A DNA stretch of 5,374 nt from Coriobacteriales bacterium (lineage in GTDB: Bacteria > Actinomycetota > Coriobacteriia > Coriobacteriales > UBA8131), in contig JAITUO010000001.1 of NCBI GenBank assembly GCA_031286245.1, positions 1 to 5,374 of the forward strand, written 5' to 3'. This document shows, one piece after another, positions 1 to 5,374 of the stretch. A program made the translations under genes and the position numbers. A model generated the notes under the pieces. That model searched no databases. It had not been told where the DNA came from and saw only the letters and a list, made by a program, of their open reading frames with translations. The number at the start of each line of letters is the position of its first letter. Positions within the stretch are counted from its first letter, which is position 1.

Positions 1-1112
1 AATGGCGGCTGATAATAGCTTTTTGATATCAGGTTTTCGGCGACTGAGAAATCCAGTATCAGCCCGACTCCCTGGCGATCTTCGGGTATATACGCCAGTC
101 CCTGCTGATAGCGTTTCCGAACGCCAAAGTGTGAGATATCTTGGCCATTTATCTTTATCTGGCCACTATGTGGCAACAATCCAGCCAGAGCATCAGCCAG
201 CTCGATCTGGCCATTACCAGACACTCCTGCTAAAGCAAAGACCTCACCAGCATGAACAGTCAGATTAATGTCAGTCAGACGCCGGACTTTCAGATTGTCG
301 ACGACCGACAGGTCATTAATCTCTAAGATAGGTGATCCGAATTGGTGTGGGTTTTTTTCGATCTGCATATTCAATTCACGACCGACCATTCGGTTTGCCA
401 TCAACTGAGTGGAGGTAGTCTTGACATCATAGATATCAATCAAACGGCCATGGTTCATAATGCCGCAGCGGTCAGCTACAGACTTGATCTCCTCCAATTG
501 ATGGGAAATCAAAACGATAGTCTTGCCAGCTGAACGTAACCGTCTGATGATCTCCAGCAAGCGATCAGTCTCCTGTGGTGTCAGCATGGCAGTCGGCTCA
601 TCGAAGATCAAGATCTCCGCATTTCGATATAACATCTTTAAAAGCTCGACACGCTGCCGACTGGAGACATTCAAATCCTCTATGACTGCTTCGCTGTCTA
701 GATCAAAACCATACTCTTCAATCAACTGCTGTACACGGGCGGCAGCAGTCCGATAATCGATTGCTGGAGCCAGGCCAAAAAAACGCCGGATCGGTTCATT
801 ACCAAGGATTATGTTCTCTGTCACTGAGTAATCGCTGACCAGCTTAAAATGCTGATGCACCATACCGATATCCAGCTCGACAGTCTGAGCCGGGTTAGCG
901 ATTGAGACTGGCTCACCACGCAGGATGATCTCGCCAGAGTCCGGGCTGTACAGGCCGAAGATGATACTGGCTAAAGTCGATTTCCCAGCACCGTTCTCGC
1001 CAAGCAAGGCAAAGACTTCGCCACGATATATCTCCAGGCAGACATCGTTATTTGCGATGACACCCGGGAACTGTTTGGTGATATGCCTTAGCTCAAGTAT
1101 GGTCTCCGGCAA
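1..1112 (-). CDS. BMP/nucleoside-type ABC transporter, double-domain ATP-binding protein (C-terminus beyond the window)
   Basis: Translating the minus strand from 1112 to the left edge gives 370 uninterrupted codons; family members have about 500, so the last quarter is missing because the window ends. This is the cytoplasmic ATPase that powers import by BMP-type (YufO/NupO-like) transporters. In domain 1, Walker A GENGAGKST is at residues 38-46, the Q-loop glutamine at 87, Walker B ILIFDEPTA at 167-175 and the H-loop histidine at 204. Domain 2 begins near 262 and has the degenerate Walker A GVSGNGQIE (296-304) without lysine, normal for this family, then the PEDRQGVGL block (343-351). The domain 1 signature reads LNVSSRQRVE (147-156) where LSVGMQQRVE is usual. 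The start is a TTG preceded by GGAGG at 5 bases; another in-frame TTG lies at 1124, just after a stop. It follows the lipoprotein gene, and permease genes should follow it. Family is certain; substrate is inferred. Confidence 0.93.
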   Translation of the reverse strand, partial: MPETILELRHITKQFPGVIANNDVCLEIYRGEVFALLGENGAGKSTLASIIFGLYSPDSGEIILRGEPVSIANPAQTVELDIGMVHQHFKLVSDYSVTENIILGNEPIRRFFGLAPAIDYRTAAARVQQLIEEYGFDLDSEAVIEDLNVSSRQRVELLKMLYRNAEILIFDEPTAMLTPQETDRLLEIIRRLRSAGKTIVLISHQLEEIKSVADRCGIMNHGRLIDIYDVKTTSTQLMANRMVGRELNMQIEKNPHQFGSPILEINDLSVVDNLKVRRLTDINLTVHAGEVFALAGVSGNGQIELADALAGLLPHSGQIKINGQDISHFGVRKRYQQGLAYIPEDRQGVGLILDFSVAENLISKSYYQPP

Positions 1113-1117
1113 ATGCG

Positions 1118-1122
1118 CCTCC
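1118..1122 (-). promoter_or_regulatory. Ribosome binding site that decides the TTG start of the ATPase
   Basis: GGAGG on the minus strand lies 5 bases before the TTG at 1112-1110. No ATG or GTG is available between the in-frame TAA upstream and the conserved N-terminus (ILELRHITKQFPGV). The alternative TTG at 1124-1122 would overlap this site and have no Shine-Dalgarno sequence of its own in the right place. Confidence 0.6.
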
Positions 1123-1167
1123 AATGGGCTGACTTAATCAAACATGTGAAAACACGATATCAGAACA

Positions 1168-1211
1168 GGCACCATCCGGCTTATGCGATATTGCTGGAGC
1201 CGGATGGTGTC
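1168..1211 (-). other. Strong intergenic hairpin between the lipoprotein and ATPase genes
   Basis: Positions 1170-1181 (CACCATCCGGCT on the plus strand) and 1198-1209 are perfect 12-base reverse complements around a 16-base loop. A G-T pair and a G-C pair extend the stem to 1168/1211. There is no T-run after the stem on either strand, so it is not a standard intrinsic terminator. Such hairpins between the binding-protein gene and the rest of an ABC operon commonly protect the upstream mRNA or cause partial termination, leaving more binding protein than ATPase. That role is inferred here. Confidence 0.75.
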
Positions 1212-1248
1212 AAAAATCAGTCAGTTGGCTGATGCTATAGGGTGCCAG

Positions 1249-2355
1249 TTAAAAGCCAGGAAACTTGAACGGTGAGTAACCGTTGAAATTGGCTGCTGGT
1301 ACGATGCTACCGTTCTTTACCAACGTATAGGTGTCATCCAGGGCTCGCAAGGTTTGCTCGGTGAGCTGGTGGTGACCATCAGTGCTGACAAAACCGGTCG
1401 AGTCAGTCGAGGCTGAAAGCGTGAAGTTACCACCTCTGAATGAGCCATCCTCGATGGCTGCGAGCTGTTTCGTGACGTTGGGAGCCATGACTTTCAAGGC
1501 ACTGGTCAAAACGATATTGGCAGCACCGTTGGCGCCTTCGGCATATTGATCGACATCACAGCCAATTACATAAGCTTTGCCGTTTTCCTTGACAGCAGTA
1601 AAAACACCATTCCCCGAAGCTCCAGCTGCGACAAAAATGATATCTACACCCTGAGCCAGCAAGGCCTCGCCGACGATCTTACCGGTGGCTTCGTCCGAGA
1701 AGTTTCCGACATAGTTCCCGCCAACATTCGCTCCGGTAACATCTTTACCTGCGTAGCTGGGCAGAGAGATCACAGACGCCTGTGTATTCAGATACTTATT
1801 GGCATAGTTAACACCGCTCTCAAAGCCCCATTGATAGTTGACATTGGACGGATAAGCGATACCGTGGACACTGGCAACTTTGCCAGTCTGGGTCTGCATG
1901 GCTGCCACAATCCCTGCAAAAAAGCCACTCTCCTGTTCGGCAAACTGCATGGCATAGATATTCGGTGCAGTCTGGACATTCTGGTTATCATCGGTTGGGA
2001 AGCAATCGACCAGAATGAAGTACTTATTAGGATTGGCGATAGCTATGTCGTAAATACCTGCGAACTGGAAGCCTGGGGTGACAATTACATCGTAATCGGC
2101 TACCACGGCCTCGACCGCAGGCAGGGCATTATCGACATTCATCTCGCGCACAGTCTTCACAGATGCCCCTGGGTGATCTGCGATAAATGCCTTGATGCCA
2201 TTGTAGTTATCCTCATTGAAAGAACCGTCATCAACGCCGGATGGGCTGGTGACGATGACAATCTTCAAGCCGTCTCCAGTGGAGCCATCACAACCGACCA
2301 GTCCCAGACTGAGCGCAAACACCAATACCATCGTGATTGAAATAAACCTTCTCAT
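1249..2355 (-). CDS. BMP-family (PnrA/YufN-like) substrate-binding lipoprotein of an ABC transporter
   Basis: This 368-residue protein is the extracytoplasmic receptor of the transporter whose ATPase follows it. The N-terminus is a lipoprotein signal: Arg-Arg, a hydrophobic stretch, then lipobox LVGC with the lipidated cysteine at residue 22. BMP-family hallmarks follow in order: GVDDGSFN (40-47), EQESGFFAG (140-148), the GFESGV block (177-182), AAGASGNGVF (243-252) and GCDVDQ (265-270). In PnrA-type proteins these blocks line a cleft that binds purine nucleosides; BMP relatives can bind other small molecules, so the substrate here is inferred. An in-frame ATG lies two codons upstream, at 2361, but the GAAAGG site abuts it directly and sits 6 bases from the ATG at 2355, so the later start is chosen. 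It is the first gene of its unit, with candidate promoters at 2422-2499 and a stable hairpin downstream. Confidence 0.95.
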   Translation of the reverse strand: MRRFISITMVLVFALSLGLVGCDGSTGDGLKIVIVTSPSGVDDGSFNEDNYNGIKAFIADHPGASVKTVREMNVDNALPAVEAVVADYDVIVTPGFQFAGIYDIAIANPNKYFILVDCFPTDDNQNVQTAPNIYAMQFAEQESGFFAGIVAAMQTQTGKVASVHGIAYPSNVNYQWGFESGVNYANKYLNTQASVISLPSYAGKDVTGANVGGNYVGNFSDEATGKIVGEALLAQGVDIIFVAAGASGNGVFTAVKENGKAYVIGCDVDQYAEGANGAANIVLTSALKVMAPNVTKQLAAIEDGSFRGGNFTLSASTDSTGFVSTDGHHQLTEQTLRALDDTYTLVKNGSIVPAANFNGYSPFKFPGF

Positions 2356-2361
2356 GTCCAT

Positions 2362-2367
2362 CCTTTC
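2362..2367 (-). promoter_or_regulatory. Ribosome binding site that decides the lipoprotein start
   Basis: GAAAGG on the minus strand has zero spacing to the ATG at 2361-2359 and 6 bases to the in-frame ATG at 2355-2353. Only the second spacing is functional by ordinary rules. It yields a signal peptide starting MRRFIS, which is typical. Confidence 0.7.
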
Positions 2368-2389
2368 TTTGTGTTTTGTGATCCTCGAA

Positions 2390-2404
2390 GATACAGCTGG
2401 TATC
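2390..2404. promoter_or_regulatory. Small dyad in the leader of the lipoprotein gene, possible operator
   Basis: The plus strand reads GATAC AGCTG GTATC, two perfect 5-base arms around a 5-base centre. It lies downstream of both candidate promoters and about 35 bases before the start codon, a position where a repressor could block transcription. Arms this short can arise by chance, and I do not recognise the motif as a known regulator site. Confidence 0.25.
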
Positions 2405-2421
2405 TAACAAAACCAATAGAC

Positions 2422-2450
2422 ATTGTAGTCACTGTCCAACAATAACACAA
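2422..2450 (-). promoter_or_regulatory. Candidate sigma-70-type promoter, proximal, for the transporter genes
   Basis: On the minus strand, TTGTGT (2450-2445) and TACAAT (2427-2422) are separated by 17 bases. The -10 matches 5 of 6 consensus positions and the -35 matches 3 of 6. Transcription would start near 2415, giving a leader of about 60 bases that includes the dyad at 2404-2390. Confidence 0.35.
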
Positions 2451-2470
2451 GATTTTGTATAGGATGAATT

Positions 2471-2499
2471 ATTATGAGGTTTATCAGCCATGGCTTCAA
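2471..2499 (-). promoter_or_regulatory. Candidate sigma-70-type promoter, distal, for the transporter genes
   Basis: On the minus strand, TTGAAG (2499-2494) and CATAAT (2476-2471) are separated by exactly 17 bases, matching 4 of 6 and 5 of 6 consensus positions. It matches slightly better than the proximal candidate. A promoter is needed somewhere here because a terminator closes the preceding operon; which candidate is used cannot be decided by reading. Confidence 0.35.
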
Positions 2500-2553
2500 A
2501 CGTATCTCCTGACTCTTCGTCTTGTACGAGAATACAGACAAATCCTGAGGATT

Positions 2554-2724
2554 CTAAAAGTTTTGCTAGAAAATCGACGTAATGCATGAATCCTTGGGGA
2601 TTTCACACATATGGAATTCTAGTGCAACGCATCTACCTGCAAGTCTAAATTATGGAAAACCCTTTATGAAGCAAAACGGTCCAAACTGTCACGCATTACG
2701 TCGGTTTTCTAGCAGAATTTTTTG
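2554..2724. repeat. Imperfect inverted repeat, arms 2554-2589 and 2689-2724, possible mobile-element remnant
   Basis: The core arms 2564-2589 and 2689-2714 are reverse complements at 24 of 26 positions (TGCTAGAAAA, then YCGACGTAATGC, then RTGA). The outer 10 bases are weaker, with about 31 of 36 matching over the full arms. Some similarity also continues inward, toward about 2611 and 2667. The loop between the core arms is 99 bases and holds no gene. The layout resembles a miniature inverted-repeat element or an old insertion-sequence footprint, but I see no clear target-site duplication. It sits between a terminator and the next promoters, so a role as a transcript structure is also possible. 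Confidence 0.65.
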
Positions 2725-2751
2725 GTTTGATGAATTTCGCGATGTAAATTG

Positions 2752-2796
2752 CAAAAACAAAGGGGCTGGCATTGTGTTTAATCGTACCAGCCCCTT
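2752..2796 (-). terminator. Rho-independent terminator of the methyltransferase operon
   Basis: Read on the minus strand, AAGGGGCTGG (2796-2787) and CCAGCCCCTT (2769-2760) form a perfect 10-bp GC-rich stem with a 17-base loop, followed directly by TTGTTTTT. It starts about 25 bases after the stop codon at 2820. There is no T-run on the plus-strand side, so it works for minus-strand transcripts only. Confidence 0.88.
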
Positions 2797-2819
2797 CGAC
2801 TAACTCAAGTCTTTAAGTG

Positions 2820-3965
2820 TCAGTAGGAATACCCTCTCACGAAATCTGTGACTGCCAGCAAGTTCTCACGTTTGGCATCGTTTCTATATGACATCATCTT
2901 GTCGGTGCTGAAGACATATCCTTCGCCGAGGCAATCGATCAATTGCTTCGCATAATCGATACATTCCTGCCTGGTACCATACCCCAACAGGCTGGCCGGC
3001 ATACCCCCAGCTATAGTGATATTCGGTAGCCGCTTGCGAAATGCAATCAAATCATCCTGTTCGGGGTGGATAAAAAGGACTCCCTTCGGGATGTCTTCGT
3101 AAAACTCAGCAAACCGTAACATCTCTTCCTCGCTGAACACAAAGACTCGCTTATTGTTAGCCATTGCCATATCCAGGGCTTGCTTGAAGTATCGCCAGTA
3201 GAATTTTTCGAACTGGGAGGGACTCAAAATACTGGTTGCTAAAAATGCAAATCCTACCGAAGTGATGCTGCCAGTCATATCGGCAGTCATAGCTCGCTGC
3301 AGTACCGGTAGACACATGGTTTCCCACATGCTGTCCATAGTCTCGATCAGCTCAGTCTGATGTTTGTGGATATCCATGGCAGACTCCCGCATCCCTCTGA
3401 GGTAACTGAAGATGAACTCAAAGGGTGAGCGGATGAATGTGTTAGGTGGCGAAGCGGAGAATGCACCATACTCAAAGCGAAAGATACTGTCGATCCTGGC
3501 AACAAAAGCCCCGAAATCCATGAACTCCTTTACCCCGTTGGAAAATTCAGCCAGTGTCAGGCCGTTCTTCACATAGCGATGGAATGCCTTGGTCCAGTAA
3601 AATTCCTGGGGGTCATCACGCAACTCCGGATACTCTTCGGGATACATGATCGTACGGTCATCGACAACCAGGGCTTCTCCCGATGCATCAACATGATGCA
3701 TTAAACCACCGAAGGCATCACTGACACGCAGAGGGTTGCGGGTGCCGATGTCCATATAGCAGTCAAACTGATAACGCTCATGGAACTCTCGGTTGGCTTT
3801 CTCCAAAAGATCATAGTCATGTAGTACCTGATAAAGGTCGTAACCGCCATCCAGGTATTTCCATGTCCAGAAATTCGAGAACATCGGCACACGGCTGTTG
3901 TGCCTGTGGTTCATGGCATTTTCAAACAGTACCGTACGTTCTGCCAGCATGTTCTGTCCGTTCAT
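2820..3965 (-). CDS. UroD-fold methyltransferase-like protein, paralogue 1 (probable corrinoid-dependent demethylase)
   Basis: A 381-residue cytoplasmic protein of the uroporphyrinogen decarboxylase superfamily, not a haem-pathway HemE. Family traits include RVPMFSNFWTWKYLD (25-39), MDIGTRN with RVSDAFGG (71-87), GLTLAE (135-140), and the C-terminal barrel end IHPEQDD (299-305), then IAGGMP (318-323) and YVFSTDKMMSY (350-360). Where MtaA/MtbA have His-x-Cys, it has VFSEEEM (276-282). Glu279 and His300 are 20 residues apart and Asp265 lies 13 residues before Glu279. This is close to the Glu-X14-Glu-X20-His zinc motif I recall for O-demethylase methyltransferase I. Such enzymes move a methyl group from a substrate to a corrinoid protein; the substrate here is unknown. 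AAAGGAGG lies 6 bases before the ATG, supporting this start. It is the last gene of its operon, 24 bases after the small gene, and a terminator follows. Superfamily is confident; reaction is inferred. Confidence 0.85.
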   Translation of the reverse strand: MNGQNMLAERTVLFENAMNHRHNSRVPMFSNFWTWKYLDGGYDLYQVLHDYDLLEKANREFHERYQFDCYMDIGTRNPLRVSDAFGGLMHHVDASGEALVVDDRTIMYPEEYPELRDDPQEFYWTKAFHRYVKNGLTLAEFSNGVKEFMDFGAFVARIDSIFRFEYGAFSASPPNTFIRSPFEFIFSYLRGMRESAMDIHKHQTELIETMDSMWETMCLPVLQRAMTADMTGSITSVGFAFLATSILSPSQFEKFYWRYFKQALDMAMANNKRVFVFSEEEMLRFAEFYEDIPKGVLFIHPEQDDLIAFRKRLPNITIAGGMPASLLGYGTRQECIDYAKQLIDCLGEGYVFSTDKMMSYRNDAKRENLLAVTDFVRGYSY

Positions 3966-3989
3966 GCGGGCCCTCCTTTCCCGCTTTGC

Positions 3990-4139
3990 CTATTGGTTGG
4001 TACCAGACAGAGCGATTAACATCGGGACGCGCATCTCTTCTGGCAGGAAGTCCAAACTGGCAGCAGCTTCCATGAAACCTTCCGGGTAGCTGAAATCTAC
4101 TTCTTTGTTCTTATCAATTGCAGTGTCATTATCATTCAT
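3990..4139 (-). CDS. Small acidic protein of unknown function (49 aa) between the two paralogues
   Basis: An ATG at 4139 opens 49 codons ending in TAG. It is preceded by GGGAGGG at 4152-4146, 6 bases upstream, and that site begins in the last base of the preceding gene's stop codon, suggesting translational coupling. The product is acidic (ten Asp/Glu against three Lys/Arg). It has a polar N-terminus (NDNDTAIDKNKEVD) and a more hydrophobic second half containing LDFLPEEMRVPMLIALSG. There is no signal peptide, membrane segment or cysteine. I do not recognise a family. The full-strength ribosome binding site, tight spacing on both sides (12 and 24 bases) and orderly composition argue that it is a real gene rather than a gap. 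A role as partner or assembly factor of the flanking enzymes is a guess from position. Confidence 0.72.
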   Translation of the reverse strand: MNDNDTAIDKNKEVDFSYPEGFMEAAASLDFLPEEMRVPMLIALSGTNQ

Positions 4140-4151
4140 CACAAGCCCTCC

Positions 4152-5297
4152 CTAGTATGCATATTCCAGCACGAACTGGTTCGTAGCTAAGAGGTTTTCA
4201 TGCTTGGCGTCATCACGGTACGACATCATTTTGTCCTGACTGAAGACATAGCCCTCCCCCAGCTCGTCAATCAGCTTCTTGGCATAATCGATGCATTCCT
4301 GGACGCTGGCATGTCCCAACAGGTGAGTCGGCATTCCACCGGCGATAGCGATATTCGGCAAGCGGCGACGGAACTCGAAGATGTCATCTTGCTCGGGATG
4401 AATCAGAAGCGTACCTTTTGGGATGTCTTCGAAGAATTCGGCAAATCTCAACATCTCAGCTTCGCTGAAGATATAGACACGGCGGTCAGCGGCCTGAGCA
4501 GCATCAAAGATCCGTTTCAGGTATGGCCAGTAAAGCTCCTCGAATTGTTTGACACTCAAGATGCTATGTGCTAAGAAAACAGTTGTGACTGGTGCAACCA
4601 GACCAGTTGGGTCGATCGACAAGGCATTCTGTAGCGCCGGTTCACATTGGGTGGCCCACATGTAATCCATTATTTCCTGTAGCTCTGAGCGGTTCTTTCG
4701 AATATCCAAAGCGACGCCTTTTATACCTCTGAGCATATTGAAAAGGTTTTCCAATGGCGTCATGACGATCGCTGTCATCGGGATCGTGCAGAGGGTGCCG
4801 TACTCCTCTGTGAAGATCTGTTGCATCTTCTGGGTGAACTGGCCATAAGCCATAAACTCCATCATCGCATTGCCTAACTCAGCCAAGGTCAGGCCAGGTT
4901 TGACATAACGCTTGAAGGCTTTCGACCAGTTAAAAGCCACTTGATCAGCAATATAATCCTTGTACTCATCAGCCTCGATCAAACAGCGGTCGTCAGCTCG
5001 TACGAACTCTCCAGACTCATCGACATGGTGGAAATAACCACCCAAGGCATCGCTGACGCGGATTGCATTGCGTCCGCCCATGTCCGAGTAAGCATCAAAC
5101 AGGAAGGTCTCATGAAACTCCCGGTTGACTTTCTCCAAGATGTCATAGTCACGCAGAGCGACGTTAAGGTTATATCCGGTGTCCAGGTACTTCCAGGTGA
5201 AGAAGTTCGCAGTCATCGGTACGCGTTTGTTATGCTTAAAGGCATAAGCGTTGTCAAAAAGCTCCATACGCTCGGCAAGAGCTGCTTTAGCGTCCAT
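4152..5297 (-). CDS. UroD-fold methyltransferase-like protein, paralogue 2 (probable corrinoid-dependent demethylase)
   Basis: A 381-residue protein that aligns end to end without gaps to the gene at 2820-3965, with about 57% identity by hand count. The pair arose by duplication. Conservation is strongest at RVPM, NFxTWKYLD, the NREFHE block (58-63), HHVDxSGE (90-97), EMLRFAEF (281-288), IHPEQDD (299-305) and VFSxDKMMSY (351-360). It is weakest at 141-180, which may set substrate choice. Asp265, Glu279 and His300, the candidate metal ligands, are all kept; the His-x-Cys motif of MtaA-type enzymes is absent (IFSEAEM, 276-282). The product should be a cytoplasmic methyl-transfer enzyme acting with a corrinoid protein encoded elsewhere. 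AAAGGAG lies 7 bases before the ATG. No promoter is visible in the 77 bases upstream, so it is probably co-transcribed with a gene beyond the right edge. The small gene follows after 12 bases. Exact substrate is unknown. Confidence 0.85.
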   Translation of the reverse strand: MDAKAALAERMELFDNAYAFKHNKRVPMTANFFTWKYLDTGYNLNVALRDYDILEKVNREFHETFLFDAYSDMGGRNAIRVSDALGGYFHHVDESGEFVRADDRCLIEADEYKDYIADQVAFNWSKAFKRYVKPGLTLAELGNAMMEFMAYGQFTQKMQQIFTEEYGTLCTIPMTAIVMTPLENLFNMLRGIKGVALDIRKNRSELQEIMDYMWATQCEPALQNALSIDPTGLVAPVTTVFLAHSILSVKQFEELYWPYLKRIFDAAQAADRRVYIFSEAEMLRFAEFFEDIPKGTLLIHPEQDDIFEFRRRLPNIAIAGGMPTHLLGHASVQECIDYAKKLIDELGEGYVFSQDKMMSYRDDAKHENLLATNQFVLEYAY

Positions 5298-5327
5298 CTA
5301 GTCACTCCTTTCTGTTGCAAGTCGGTT

Positions 5328-5363
5328 GGCTGCCCTGATGAGCCTTGGTTGGCCCAGGCAGCC
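5328..5363 (-). other. Imperfect hairpin upstream of paralogue 2
   Basis: On the minus strand GGCTGCC (5363-5357) pairs with GGCAGCC (5334-5328), and inside it GGGCC pairs with GGCTC (one G-U pair) around the loop AACCAA. No T-run follows, so it is not an intrinsic terminator. It ends about 17 bases before the ribosome binding site of the gene at 5297. It could be an intercistronic structure. One frame stays open across the stretch to a TAG directly before the ATG, so it could instead be the tail of an upstream gene. Confidence 0.45.
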
Positions 5364-5374
5364 GGTGGTTTGGC

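Larger units (their letters stand above)
2356..2819. other. Intergenic region between the two transcription units, no convincing gene
   Basis: From the right, this stretch holds the terminator of the methyltransferase operon (2796-2752), an imperfect inverted repeat (2724-2554), two candidate promoters (2499-2471 and 2450-2422), a dyad in the leader (2404-2390) and the ribosome binding site of the lipoprotein gene. It looks richer in A and T than the genes around it. A 52-codon minus-strand frame (2587-2429) and a 73-codon plus-strand frame (2582-2803) are open, but neither has a properly spaced ribosome binding site or recognisable homology. Both overlap the repeat or the regulatory signals. 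Confidence 0.7.

Noticed and set aside
2..1137. Several short plus-strand open frames (2-268, 342-533, 523-756, 925-1137)
   Set aside because: All lie opposite the ABC ATPase, whose motifs are unmistakable on the minus strand.
1168..1211. Intrinsic terminator after the lipoprotein gene
   Set aside because: The stem is strong but no T-run follows on either strand, and the ATPase gene continues in the same direction soon after.
1546..2340. 264-codon plus-strand open frame
   Set aside because: It is exactly antisense to the well-supported BMP lipoprotein, and its translation shows no domain. It is a by-product of that gene's codon use.
2582..2803. 73-codon plus-strand open frame
   Set aside because: It has no ribosome binding site, crosses the inverted repeat and ends inside the terminator stem on the opposite strand. 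The peptide has no recognisable features.
4200..4574. 124-codon plus-strand open frame
   Set aside because: It is antisense to the conserved C-terminal third of paralogue 2 and has no ribosome binding site or homology.
2820..5297. Annotation of the paralogues as HemE uroporphyrinogen decarboxylase
   Set aside because: They share the fold but lack the HemE N-terminal RQAGR-type motif, occur as a tandem pair and have no haem-pathway neighbours.

Overview
The window reads as an anaerobic bacterium of intermediate GC content. Strong AAAGGAGG-type ribosome binding sites, a BMP-family lipoprotein with its ABC ATPase, and UroD-fold methyltransferase-like genes all fit Clostridia (Firmicutes) best. 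Spirochaetes or another anaerobe with this gene content cannot be excluded from sequence alone. Every gene I support lies on the minus strand, so transcription runs from high to low coordinates.

Unit 1 (5374 down to about 2752) has three genes. It begins with a 381-residue UroD-fold protein (5297-4152). A tiny 49-codon gene with its own strong ribosome binding site follows (4139-3990). A second 381-residue UroD-fold protein comes next (3965-2820). The two large proteins align without gaps at about 57% identity (218 of 381 by hand count). Gaps between the three genes are only 12 and 24 bases, so they form one operon, closed by a good Rho-independent terminator (2796-2752). Both large proteins lack the His-x-Cys zinc motif of MtaA/MtbA-type methyltransferases. 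Both keep an Asp-X13-Glu-X20-His pattern close to the zinc motif I recall for the methyltransferase I of acetogen O-demethylases. I therefore read them as probable demethylating, corrinoid-dependent methyltransferases of unknown substrate. No corrinoid protein or activating enzyme lies in the window.

A region of about 460 bases without a convincing gene (2356-2819) separates the units. It holds the terminator, a diverged inverted repeat with 36-base arms (2554-2724), two candidate promoters and a small dyad in the leader of the next gene.

Unit 2 (2355 to beyond 1) is an ABC uptake system of the BMP/PnrA-YufN type. It has a substrate-binding lipoprotein (2355-1249), a strong 12-bp intergenic hairpin (1168-1211), and a double-domain ATPase (1112 to beyond the left edge, 370 codons visible). 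The two permease genes normally found with these are expected past the left edge. The transporter probably imports a nucleoside or related small molecule. Whether it serves the methyltransferase operon next door is only suggested by proximity, since a terminator lies between them.
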